Source: Dryas octopetala
Taxonomy: Eukaryota > Streptophyta > Magnoliopsida > Rosales > Rosaceae
Assembly: GCA_963921425.1 (NCBI GenBank)
Contig: OY992833.1
Coordinates: 8,721,738-8,785,737, forward strand
Length of the DNA: 64,000 nucleotides
Direction of reading: 5' to 3'
Positions 10,897 through 22,390 of the stretch are shown one piece after another (the first letter of the stretch is position 1; every line of letters begins with the position of its first letter). A program made the translations under genes and the position numbers. Under the pieces are notes generated by a model. That model made no database searches, was not told the origin of the DNA, and worked only from the letters and a program-made list of their open reading frames with translations.

Positions 10897-12951
10897 AGGA
10901 GATGGCAATGTCAGGCTGAAGACAGAAAAACAAGCGCTTATTGGGAGGCAACCCAAGTTTTTGTTTCGAATAATGGAGGAGGAGTCATTGAGGACCAAGG
11001 AGGCCGCGCCTACCCTTGGAGTGTCCACGCTTGCGTACGCAAGTAAACAGTTTCTTTATTTCGCTTCATAAGACAATTTCTCGTTTTGGTGTGTTTATTT
11101 GGTTTTGGATGTTTGCAATTTCCCGTTTCGCTTAATTTGATCATTCTTGCATTTATTTCATATACATTGAGGGCAATGTATCATTTAAGTGTGGGGGGAA
11201 GGGCAATTGTCATTTGTTAGTGTTTTTAGGTTAGAACAAGTGTTTAGAGTGTTTTAAGTGTTTTTGAGTGTTTTTAGAAAAAAAAGAAAAAAATTTTTCG
11301 TTTTAGCGTTTTTAGTGTTTTTAGGGTAGGAGAAAACTTTTTCCTTTGTTTTTAAACTTAGGGTGTCAAAACCCACATCAAAATGCACGTTTTCATTAGA
11401 TCTCATTCACCTTAGTGATGGATGTGATTCTTTTGAAGTGTGCGACATCGTTTTAAAAACAAAAAGTTTTTGAGTCATTTTGGTTGTTTCAGGTCGTTTT
11501 GAGTCCCCAACTAATTGATTTGAGTGTGCATGATTGTTATGAGCATGTTTTAGTATTGTGTGTATATTTGGTGTTCTTTTCATTCTAATAGTGTTCCATA
11601 ACATATCTTGCAATTCTATGTCATTTGGCCTTGTTGATATGAATTTAGGTTGTGATTAGCATTACTAATGATTATATGCATAATAGAGTAGACTTGCATG
11701 ACCTAAGTGAGCTTTTGAGCCCTGTTCTTCAATTCTTGAGTGTTGCGCGCCACTCTGATTCTATCATTGTCATATAAGTCGTTGTGTTGATCTCATTGTC
11801 TTTCATTTGGTCATTTGCTTGGAATATGCATAATCTTGAATCAATGAGCTAGAACTCTTTTCTTGTGTACACAAAGCATGCCGTATTTGCATAACTCTTG
11901 AGAAATGAATTTAGGCCCTGTTTGTGTACCCCATAGCCTGAAAGCCTACCCATTACATGTTTTATCCTTAGTTACCCAATTTGAGCCTTTTAAGCCGTTT
12001 TCTTTGTTACCCCATACCAAACCCTAAGTTTGGGGGTGTACCACCCCTTTCATCCGTTTTACCTTTTTTATGGTATTGCAAGTGGTTTATATGTTGATTG
12101 AGGTGGAAAAGAAGTGAAAATGCATAGCTTGTACAAAAATGTGTCAGAAAAGTATGTATACCGTGCCCAAAGAAAAGAAAAAGAAAAGAAATCAAAGAAA
12201 AGAGATGGGACGGTTTCAAAAGAAAGAAAAAAGAAAAAAGAAAAAAGAAAAAAAAAAAAAAAAAAGTGAGCAAAAAGAGCTCAAGTTGAGCTATGAAGTG
12301 CAAAGAAGCAAAGTTTACCTCAGAATGTTCTATTGATGCTTGCAATTCCATGAAATTAGCCCTTTGTGTTTCCTTTTCATTTCAGTACCTTATCCTAGCC
12401 TAAGCCTTCATTATAACCCTATTAAAGCCCTAGCTGATCTCAAGAGTGTGTATTATACTTATGTGGAGTCTATTTAAGAAGGGAGCCTATGGCTATTGAT
12501 TCTATTTCAAGCATTTGTATTCCTTTCATGAGATCAGTATTTCCTTCTAAAATGTGCCTTTATTTCATGTACATATGTGAGCCAATTGTTTTTGTTACAT
12601 ATTTCCTCTCACATATACTTTTGAGTGCACATATCAACCCAATTCTTGAATGTTTATCATTGAGAGTATGCCATGGTGAGGATTGGAGTTGAATCTATTA
12701 TGTATGTATTGATTTAGTTTTGTTTGTCTAATACTTGGATTTGTGTCAAGGATGGCCTATATGACAATAGAGGAGCGAGGTAAGTTATTTGAAATGTTAT
12801 TAGAATTTGAAGAATACCATTTATATGCCTTGCTTTCTTATGTGATTAATGGTTGTGCGCATGAATTCAGTTGTTGGGATGTTAGAGTCAGTCTTGAGTC
12901 TTTTCTTTCCTTTATTTGCTCGAGGACTAGCAAAATCTAAGTTTGGGGGTG
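10897..12951 (+). mobile_element. 3' non-coding region of gag-only element H1
   Basis: About 2.05 kb between the gag stop and the 3' LTR. It holds the post-gene hairpin motif (10914-10957), a palindrome ACATTG..CAATGT at 11164-11179, three polypurine-like tracts (about 11185-11203, 12025-12038, 12938-12951) and an A-rich run near 12170-12265. No pol or env gene is present. Short open frames have no domain and are not conserved as proteins. Confidence 0.8.
12938..12951 (+). promoter_or_regulatory. Polypurine tract of H1
   Basis: TAAGTTTGGGGGTG directly precedes the LTR start TGATGAG at 12952. An identical 14-mer occurs at 12025-12038, about 0.9 kb upstream. Confidence 0.82.
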
Positions 12952-13735
12952 TGATGAGGGTGCATTTTGCATCACTTTATGATACTAATTCCTTAACCTA
13001 GAGTGTTAGAACTCGCTATTTTGTGTTTCTTGTCTTGTTTTTGTGTTTTCAGGTCAAATGAAGCAGAAATGAGAAAAAGAAGCAAATGGAGCCATTTTGG
13101 GACATTTCCTGATCAAGCCAGGAAAACGAGTGAAATCCTGGTCAAACCAGGAAAAGTGCAGAAATCCTAGTCAAATGAGGATTCCTAGTCACACTAGGAA
13201 ACATCAAGTCCAGAACCATCATTGCGGAGCCAGAAATGTGAAATCCTGATTTGAACATGAAATCCTGGTTGAACTAGGAAACCTAACCCAACTAAGGAAA
13301 GGAGTCCGAGTGACATTAGGAGACCCCAGGGGCAATATGGTCATTACGAGAAGTCGAAATGGATAAGGAATCTCTCATTTTCAAGGAATCCTAGTTGCAC
13401 CAGGAAATGTTTTTCAAGGTTCCAGAAGCTTCCAGAAGATGGTGGACATCCATGGAAATGAATGGAGGGAAGAAATGAATTTGAATTCAAAAGGAAATGA
13501 GGGGCAAAATGGGAAGTCAAAAGTGGAGGGCCCATGGGCCCTAGGGATGCCGAACCAAGTGGGCCAAGCATGCACATGCATGGGCCCAAACCCTAGCAGC
13601 CCAAAAGCCACACGCAAGGAGGTAGATGGCAGCCATGCATGCGCATGCATGCCATGCAAACCCTAGCCCATCTTTTGCAAGCAACTGAAGCCCAACATGC
13701 AAGCCACTTAAGCCCAAAGGGAGCAGCCCATGCCG
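12952..13735 (+). repeat. Family B 3' LTR of H1, first part
   Basis: The LTR begins TGATGAGGGTGC and aligns with the complete family B LTR at 47005-49548. It holds the palindrome array (about 13107-13410), RY-type CATGCATG repeats and AAACCCTAG motifs. It is interrupted after TGCCG (13731-13735) by element C and resumes at 20846. Relative to the complete copy, a segment of about 80 bp between two AAACCCTAG repeats is missing near 13664. Confidence 0.85.
13731..13735. repeat. Target-site duplication of element C, left copy (TGCCG)
   Basis: TGCCG precedes element C here and follows it at 20841-20845. The uninterrupted sequence in the homologous LTR near 47928-47940 has one TGCCG at this point, confirming a 5-bp duplication. 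Confidence 0.93.
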
Positions 13736-14679
13736 TGTTGAATGTTTTCTTAGAACAAAATAAGCATATATTTCATTCCAAGTATACTCGCAAGTGCACG
13801 AATCGCATCAGTAGCAAAGCGTACAAGCACGAGGTCGATCCCACAGGGAATGGTTAATAAACAATAAATCAATTCAAATAATCACTAGAATAACTAGATG
13901 GGGGTTTTTTGAAGAGATGAAAACGCACGCACACCACACCACACGCACACACCCTTTATTCTATCTTGCAATGTTAAGTTTTCAGTTTCAAATCAGATAA
14001 GCATGCAATAACCATCCAAGGCTAATGACAGTTAATTTGAACACAACATATTAAAGTTTGACTGCTAAAAAGGTTTGGCCAGTTACTTTCTCGCAATTGT
14101 TCTCCTAATGCATAAACTAAGAGCTTCTTGGGCCTTCCTTAGCCAGTTAACCTACATGTTCCCTAGTTCAAGCTAAGGCAGCTGTTACCCATGTAGGAGT
14201 CATTAAGATTTGTGAGAACGTCAAACATGCACAACATATAAGCTTTGACTATTTCCTTATAGAGGTCGCCCAACCCCACTACCAAGAATAATCCCTTATT
14301 CCCTTGTTACTTGTGGTTTAGTGTCTTTGACTATTTCACAGCTAAACCTAACAAATAAACTAGATGCAATTACCCTAAGGTGGCCAGTCAAAGGATGCAA
14401 ACAACTAGTGACGGGTTCAAATAGATAGTGGAAATTTAATACGTGCAAACATCAAACTAACAGACCAAGAGACGGATAAACGATTTGTTAAAGCATGCAA
14501 ATCCAATAATCAACCTACAACTAACATGCAAGATAGAATAAATAAACTTACATAATTAAAATAGAAAAGAAAATCAGAATAATATAAATAAATTCCCAAT
14601 CCATGTTGGAAAGCAAACTAATTAAACAAAACAATTAAAAACTAGAATTCCAAAAGAAAAACAAAGAAAACATCCTTAG

Positions 14680-14794
14680 AGAGTGGCAGCGGCGGCGGCA
14701 CAAGGTGGCAGCGGCGGCGGCACAAGGTGGCAGCAGCGGCGGCACAAGGTGGCAGCGGCGGCACAAGGTGGCAGCAGCGGCACAAGGTGGCAGC
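14680..14794. repeat. GC-rich 16-22 bp tandem repeat in family C LTR
   Basis: Imperfect units of GTGGCAGC plus variable GGC copies plus GGCACAAG. The partner LTR (19361-19451) has one 22-bp unit fewer, showing that the array changed length after insertion. Another family C copy at about 58970-59034 has only three or four units. Confidence 0.85.
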
Positions 14795-15022
14795 GGCTCG
14801 ACTCCTTCCTCCTCCTTCGGTTCAGCAGAAAAATAAAGAAAGAGAGATGATGGTGGCTGCGGCAAGAGAAGATAAATAATGGGAGCTGCTAGGGTTCCTA
14901 GGATGCGTGAGAAAAGAAAGAGAAAGAAAGGAGGCTAGGGTGTTGGCGGCTACAAGAGAGAGAGACTAGGCTAGGGTTTCTGAAATTTCAGAGAGAGCTC
15001 CCTCTCCTTGAGTTATAAAGAT

Positions 15023-15034
15023 GTATTTATAGAG
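15023..15034 (-). promoter_or_regulatory. TATA-like box, family C 3' LTR
   Basis: In sense TCTATAAATACA. The same box lies at 19678-19689 in the other LTR and at 59255-59266 in a third copy. Confidence 0.55.
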
Positions 15035-16185
15035 GAGAGTGGGGCTGAGATTTCTCTTTCTCTTCAATGTGGGATAAGTGCATTCCTTGCACACCAAGAC
15101 TTATAATTTTCGGCCAAACATGGGCCTTGGGCTGATTTGGGCTCTTTTTGGGCGTAACTCCCTTTTCAGCTCGCAGAACTGCTGCGCTACCTTCACTAAA
15201 ATGACCATATCTTGCGCTAGAAAACTCGGAATAGAAATCCGTAAAATTCCCTGCGAAGCTAACATCCGTATCTTTCCAACCATATATGGCATGCTACCTG
15301 ATTCGTTCTGGAGAATTACAGAATTGCTGTCGAAATTGGTGCTCTATTTTCCAGGGTTTTGACTTCTTTTTCAGCTAGGATTTCTTGGGCTTTCTCTTTG
15401 TAGGCGTGATGGGCTAGGGTTTCCTTGGGCTTTGGCATGTGGGCTGCATGACTTGGGCTCTAGAGTTGGCGCATGGCTTGCATGGCATGCGCATGCATGC
15501 ATGGGCTACCACCTCACCATTCTTGTGGATTTCGACTTCACCTAGGCCCAAAGCCCAATTGACTTCATGACATGATATGGTTGACCCTTGACCATTGACT
15601 TTGACTTCCAATTTTACCCCTCTCTCCCTCTTGGATTCGAATTCATTCCTCCATCTGATTCCCTGGATGTCCACCACCTTCTAGAAGCTTCTGGAACCTT
15701 GACTTGATTGAGTTGACTTTGACCAACCTTTCCTAGTCCAACTAGGATTTCTTGTAGATGAAAGATTCCTTATCCATTTTGACTTCTCGTAATGACCATA
15801 TTGCCCCTGGAGTCTCCTAGTGTCATTAGGACTCCTTCCCTTAGTAGGGTTAGGTTTCCTAGTTCAACCAGGAATTCCTGTTCCAATCAGGATTTCTCAT
15901 TTCTGGCTCGACAATGATGGTTCTGGACTTGATGTTTCCTAGTGTGACTAGGAATCCTCATTTGACTAGGATTTTAGCTCTTTTCCTAGTTTGACCAGGA
16001 ATTGACCCATTTTCCTAGTTTGACCAGGAAATGTCCCAAAACGGCTCCATTTGCTCCTATTTCCTATTTATGCTTCATTCGACATAAAAACACAAAAACA
16101 AGACAACAGACACAAAAAGATCGAGTTCTAACACTCTAGGTTAGGGAGTTAGTATCATAAAATAGCGTAAAATGAACACTCATCA

Positions 16186-16200
16186 CACCCCCAAACTTAG
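16186..16200 (-). promoter_or_regulatory. Polypurine tract (element C)
   Basis: CTAAGTTTGGGGGTG on the minus strand, directly against the LTR start. Confidence 0.85.
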
Positions 16201-16916
16201 ACTTTGCTAGTCCTCGAGCAAAGAAAATAAAGAAAAAGACTCAAAACTCAAAAACAAACTAACTAACTTTCCCAACAAATGACATCATGAGTATGACCAA
16301 CAATAACATAGTAGAGCAAGGCATATATAATATTCATTCTTCAAATTCTAATACTGCTTCAAATAACATACCTTACTCCTCCATTGTGCATATAGGTCAT
16401 TCTCTTCATAACCCAAGTGTTGGACAAGCAAGAAATAAATCAACATATACAAAATAGATTCAACTCCAATCCTCACCAAGGCATACCCTCAACAATAAAG
16501 CACTCAAGAATTGGGTTGAATTGTGCACTCAAAGGATATGTGAGAGAATTTATGTAATCAAAGAGAAATAGCTCACATATTGTCATGAAGGATTGGCACA
16601 TTTGAAAGGAAACAAGATCTCAAGGAAGGAAAAATCAAAACACTTGAAATAAAATCAATAACCATAAGCTTCCTTCCATCCTAGACTCCACATTAAGAAC
16701 TGCACTTCTCTTAAAATCAATTAGGGCTTCATAGGGGTTATAATGAAGGCTTAGGGTAAGGTATGATATTGAAATGAAAGGGATAAACAAAAGGCTATAA
16801 ACTATGGAATTGCAAGAACAATAGAACATTCTGAGGCATACCTTACTTCTTTGCACATCATAGCTTGAACTTGAACACTTTTGTCCACTTCTTCTTTTGA
16901 AACCGTCCCAATGATT

Positions 16917-16948
<32 letters not shown>

Positions 16949-18388
16949 CAGGGCACGGCATATACAATTAAGCACATTTCATTTTCTTCTCCTTCAAGCT
17001 AATCATAATCATTTATTTACAACCTCAATCTTAACTAATGCAAAACCATAGATAAGGGTAAACGGGTAGAAGGGGTATAGCACCCCCAAACTTAGGGTTT
17101 GGGTATATAGTATGGGTAAACAAAGAAAAAGCTATAAGGCTCAAAAGGGTTAACTAGGGATAAAACACATAAGGGTTGGCTTTTTAGGCTATAGGTAAAA
17201 CAAACATGGCCTAAAATCATCTTCTAAGATTCATGTAGTTATAAACATGCTTTGCCTAGAATAAGAAAGAAGTTCTAGTTCATTGATTCAAAAATATATA
17301 CATTTCAAGCATTTGATCAAAAACAATGAGATCATACAACGACTTAAATAACGAGAAAAGAATAGAGTCATGTACAACACTCGCGAAATGAAGGACAAGG
17401 CTCAAAACTTCACATGGGTCACATAAGTCTACTCTAAGATGCATATGAATCACTAAATCAAGCAAATCACAACTCAAGTTCATGAAAATAAGGCCCAATC
17501 ACATAGAATCATAAAATAGGTTATGGAACAATATTAGAAAAAGAAGAATACATATCATAGACACGATGCTAAACATGCTTCTCAAAAGTCATAAACAATC
17601 AATCAACTTGTTGGGGACTCAAAAACTAACCAAAACACACAAAAGACTCAAATCACTTTAAAAACAATGTTGCAACAAGGTTCTAAAGATTCAAATCCAT
17701 CATTAGGGTGGAATAAATTTTAGAAAATTGCATTTTGATGTGGGATTTGACTCCCTAAGTTTAAAAACAAAAGAAAGAAAACCTTTTTTTTTTTTTTTTT
17801 TTTTTAAATGCCCTAGAGGACCGGACCTCTAAAGCGAAAACGAAATTTTTTTTTTTCAAATTTAAAAACAAAAAACCTAATAAACAAGCTACGACACCAT
17901 TGCTTTCCCCCCAAACTTAAATGATACATTGCCCTCAATGTATACAAATTAAATGCATGAATGCTCAAAATAAGCAATAGGGAAATTGCAACCAAATAAA
18001 CACACAAATGAAATAAGATGGTCAAATGAAGCAAGAATAGAGTAATTGTTTACTTGCGGATGCAAGTTGGACACTCCAAGTGTAGGCGCGGCCTCCTTGG
18101 TCTCTATTGATCTCTTGGATTCTTGAAAAAGCTTGGGTTGCCTCCCAATCAGCGCTTGATTTACTGACTTTCAGCCTGACATTGCCGTTCCTCTACTTGC
18201 GTCTTCTCTTTCTCTTTCTCCCATTGTTGCTCTCGGCATCTACAAAAGCAAACACCAAATCAGTAGAGAATATGCTTGTAAAGTCATGGCATTTATTTAA
18301 ACTAAAAACTAAACAAAAAAAACAAATCTAACTAATATATCCTAATTCTAATGATTAATCAAATCAATTCATTGATATTAGACATCAT

Positions 18389-18406
18389 TCCCCGGCAACG
18401 GCGCCA
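18389..18406 (-). promoter_or_regulatory. Primer-binding site, tRNA-Asp type (element C)
   Basis: TGGCGCCGTTGCCGGGGA on the minus strand, six bases inside the LTR boundary at 18413. Confidence 0.9.
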
Positions 18407-18412
18407 AAAACT

Positions 18413-20840
18413 TGTTGAATGTTTTCTTAGAACAAAATAAGCATATATTTCATTCCAAGTATACTCGCAAGTGCACGAATCGCATCAGTAGCAAAGCGTA
18501 CAAGCACGAGGTCGATCCCACAGGGAATGGTTAATAAACAATAAATCAATTCAAATAATCACTAGAATAACTAGATGGGGGTTTTTTGAAGAGATGAAAA
18601 CGCACGCACACCACACCACACGCACACACCCTTTATTCTATCTTGCAATGTTAAGTTTTCAGTTTCAAATCAGATAAGCATGCAATAACCATCCAAGGCT
18701 AATGACAGTTAATTTGAACACAACATATTAAAGTTTGACTGCTAAAAAGGTTTGGCCAGTTACTTTCTCGCAATTGTTCTCCTAATGCATAAACTAAGAG
18801 CTTCTTGGGCCTTCCTTAGCCAGTTAACCTACATGTTCCCTAGTTCAAGCTAAGGCAGCTGTTACCCATGTAGGAGTCATTAAGATTTGTGAGAACGTCA
18901 AACATGCACAACATATAAGCTTTGACTATTTCCTTATAGAGGTCGCCCAACCCCACTACCAAGAATAATCCCTTATTCCCTTGTTACTTGTGGTTTAGTG
19001 TCTTTGACTATTTCACAGCTAAACCTAACAAATAAACTAGATGCAATTACCCTAAGGTGGCCAGTCAAAGGATGCAAACAACTAGTGACGGGTTCAAATA
19101 GATAGTGGAAATTTAATACGTGCAAACATCAAACTAACAGACCAAGAGACGGATAAACGATTTGTTAAAGCATGCAAATCCAATAATCAACCTACAACTA
19201 ACATGCAAGATAGAATAAATAAACTTACATAATTAAAATAGAAAAGAAAATCAGAATAATATAAATAAATTACCAATCCATGTTGGAAAGCAAACTAATT
19301 AAACAAAACAATTAAAAACTAGAATTCCAAAAGAAAAACAAAGAAAACATCCTTAGAGAGTGGCAGCGGCGGCGGCACAAGGTGGCAGCAGCGGCGGCAC
19401 AAGGTGGCAGCGGCGGCACAAGGTGGCAGCAGCGGCACAAGGTGGCAGCGGCTCGACTCCTTCCTCCTCCTTCGGTTCAGCAGAAAAATAAAGAAAGAGA
19501 GATGATGGTGGCTGCGGCAAGAGAAGATAAATAATGGGAGCTGCTAGGGTTCCTAGGATGCGTGAGAAAAGAAAGAGAAAGAAAGGAGGCTAGGGTGTTG
19601 GCGGCTACAAGAGAGAGAGACTAGGCTAGGGTTTCTGAAATTTCAGAGAGAGCTCCCTCTCCTTGAGTTATAAAGATGTATTTATAGAGGAGAGTGGGGC
19701 TGAGATTTCTCTTTCTCTTCAATGTGGGATAAGTGCATTCCTTGCACACCAAGACTTATAATTTTCGGCCAAACATGGGCCTTGGGCTGATTTGGGCTCT
19801 TTTTGGGCGTAACTCCCTTTTCAGCTCGCGGAACTGCTGCGCTACCTTCACTAAAATGACCATATCTTGCGCTAGAAAACTCGGAATAGAAATCCGTAAA
19901 ATTCCCTGCGAAGCTAACATCCGTATCTTTCCAACCATATATGGCATGCTACCTGATTCGTTCTGGAGAATTACAGAATTGCTGTCGAAATTGGTGCTCT
20001 ATTTTCCAGGGTTTTGACTTCTTTTTCAGCTAGGATTTCTTGGGCTTTCTCTTTGTAGGCGTGATGGGCTAGGGTTTCCTTGGGCTTTGGCATGTGGGCT
20101 GCATGACTTGGGCTCTAGAGTTGGCGCATGGCTTGCATGGCATGCGCATGCATGCATGGGCTACCACCTCACCATTCTTGTGGATTTCGACTTCACCTAG
20201 GCCTAAAGCCCAATTCACTTCATGACATGATATGGTTGACCCTTGACCATTGACTTTGACTTCCAATTTTACCCCTCTCTCCCTCTTGGATTCGAATTCA
20301 TTCCTCCATCTGATTCCCTGGATGTCCACCACCTTCTAGAAGCTTCTGGAACCTTGACTTGATTGAGTTGACTTTGACCAACCTTTCCTAGTCCAACTAG
20401 GATTTCTTGTAGATGAAAGATTCCTTATCCATTTTGACTTCTCGTAATGACCATATTGCCCCTGGAGTCTCCTAGTGTCATTAGGACTCCTTCCCTTAGT
20501 AGGGTTAGGTTTCCTAGTTCAACCAGGAATTCCTGTTCCAATCAGGATTTCTCATTTCTGGCTCGACAATGATGGTTCTGGACTTGATGTTTCCTAGTGT
20601 GACTAGGAATCCTCATTTGACTAGGATTTTAGCTCTTTTCTTAGTTTGACCAGGAATTGACCCATTTTCCTAGTTTGACCAGGAAATGTCCCAAAACGGC
20701 TCCATTTGCTCCTATTTCCTATTTATGCTTCATTCGACATAAAAACACAAAAACAAGACAACAGACACAAAAAGATCGAGTTCTAACACTCTAGGTTAGG
20801 GAGTTAGTATCATAAAATAGCGTAAAATGAACACTCATCA
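18413..20840 (-). repeat. Family C LTR, 5' copy
   Basis: 2428 bp, TGTTGAATG to CTCATCA on the plus strand. Nearly identical to 13736-16185. In minus sense this LTR would drive transcription of the element. Confidence 0.9.
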
Positions 20841-20845
20841 TGCCG
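20841..20845. repeat. Target-site duplication of element C, right copy (TGCCG)
   Basis: Matches 13731-13735; the interrupted LTR resumes straight afterwards. Confidence 0.93.
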
Positions 20846-22390
20846 CAAGCCCAAGGTGCAGCTTGCCCTAGCTGAAGCCGCAAGGAACTAGGAGATGCAA
20901 ACCCTAGCAGCCGCAAGTTCCTCTTCCTTGCCTCTCAAGGAAGGCTCCTCTATATAAGTCCCTCTCATTCAGACTTTTGGGAATCACTTTTTCTCTCTTC
21001 CTACTCCAGCCGAAATCCCTCTCCCCTCCTAGTTTTATTTTTCTGTTTTAGGGTTTTAGCTTTCAACTTTTATTTTCTTGTAAGGTGAGCCGAATTCAGA
21101 GAGAGACTTAGAGAGAGGGTGGCGTGACAAGTGAGAGGGAAGGACCACCTGCTGCCGCAAGCCATACCTCACCTTGCCATGAGTTCCTCCTGCTTGCTAG
21201 GTGCCTCCTTCTTCCTCTCTCCTTGCCGCAGCCCCCATGTGTTTGCACCTCTGATTTTTGCTTTCTTTTCCTTCTAGTTTCTATTTTAATTATTGGTTTA
21301 TGCTACTGAATTTATTAAATTAAGTTTCTGAATTTATTTAATTTGTCTTTTGGTTTCAATTACTTTATGTTGCTGAATTTAATTAGTGCATGCATTTAAT
21401 CTTGTGTACTTTACATTTCTGATTTCATTTAATTTATGCACTTTAAATTAGTTGTTTAGTTTATGCTTCTAAGTTTGTATAATTTGCGTTTCTGATTTCC
21501 GTTAGCAAGCATGAATTGGGATTTTATTTATTTGTTAGTTTCTGTTTTTATTTATTTAATTTAATTATGTAGGTTAGTTATTCTATCTTGCATGTTAGTT
21601 GTAGATCGATTAATGGATTCGTATGCTTTAACAAATCGTTTATCCGTCTTTTGGTCTGTTAGTTTGATGTTTGCGCGTATTAAATTTCCACTATCGATCT
21701 ATTAAAACCCCCGTCACTAGTTGTTTGCATCCTTTGACTGGCCACCTTAGGGTAATTGCATCTAGTTTATCTGTTAGGTTTAGCTGTGAAATAGTCAAAG
21801 ACACTAAACCACAAGTAACAAGGGAATAAGGGATTATTCTTGGTAGTGGGGTTGGGCGACCTCTATAAGGAAATAGTCAAAGCTTATATGTTGTGCATGT
21901 TTGACGTTCTCATAAAACTTAATGACTCCTGCATGGGTAACAGCTGCCTTAGCTTGAACTAGGGAACATGTAAGTTAACTAGCTAAGGAAGGCCCAAGAA
22001 GCTCTTAGTTTATGCATTAGGAGAACAATGGCGAGAAAGTAACTAGCCAAACCTTTTTAGCTGTCAAACTTTAATATGTTGTGTTCAAATTAACTGTCAT
22101 TAGCCTTGGATGGTTGTTGCATGCTTATCTGATTTGAAACTGAAAACTTAACATTGCAAGATAGAATAAAGTGTGTGTGCGTGTGGTGATGTGTGCGTGT
22201 GTTCCATCTTTTCAAAAACCCCCCATTTAGTTATTCTAGTGATTATTTGCACTGATTTGTTGTATATTAACCATTCCCTGTGGGATCGACCTCGTGCTTG
22301 TACGCTTTGCTACTGATGCGATTCGTGCACTTGCGAGTAAACTTAGAATGAGATAATTGTTTGTTTTGTTCTAAGAAAACACATTCAACA
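20846..22390 (+). repeat. Family B 3' LTR of H1, second part
   Basis: Continues the LTR after element C. It has a TATA-like box at 20949-20959 (CTCTATATAAG) and the GTGGGATCGACCTCGT module at 22281-22296, and ends CATTCAACA at 22390. The next base begins the pol gene of element D on the opposite strand, so H1 was inserted into D; TTGCC (22391-22395) is the expected target duplication, its partner being left of the window. Confidence 0.85.

Larger units (their letters stand above)
13736..16185 (-). repeat. Family C LTR, 3' copy
   Basis: Starts TGTTGAATG and ends CTCATCA on the plus strand. In minus sense, from high to low coordinate: palindrome array (about 15740-16035), W-box cores, shared upstream block (about 15107-15340), TATA-like box (15023-15034), GGTGGCAGC(GGC)n repeats (about 14680-14794), the CCTTAGC/GCTAAGG block (about 14130-14180) and the GATCGACCTCG module (about 13820-13850). 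Confidence 0.9.
16186..18412 (-). mobile_element. Family C internal region (non-coding)
   Basis: 2227 bp with no Gag or Pol similarity. It contains a polypurine tract (16186-16200), two extra polypurine-like tracts (17081-17094, 17905-17920), a palindrome (17926-17941), the post-gene hairpin motif (18133-18176) and the primer site (18389-18406). Poly-T runs lie near 16919-16948 and 17783-17805. In layout it equals the 3' region of the gag-only elements placed straight after a short leader. Confidence 0.85.
13736..20840 (-). mobile_element. Complete non-coding LTR retrotransposon, family C
   Basis: A 7105-bp element with two LTRs of 2450 and 2428 bp, a 2227-bp internal region, a tRNA-Asp primer site, a polypurine tract and a 5-bp target duplication. 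It encodes no Gag or Pol. The two LTRs are nearly identical, the main difference being one 22-bp GCGGC-rich repeat unit (14680-14794 versus 19361-19451), so insertion is recent. Movement must have relied on enzymes supplied by an autonomous Athila-like element such as G or D. Confidence 0.93.
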
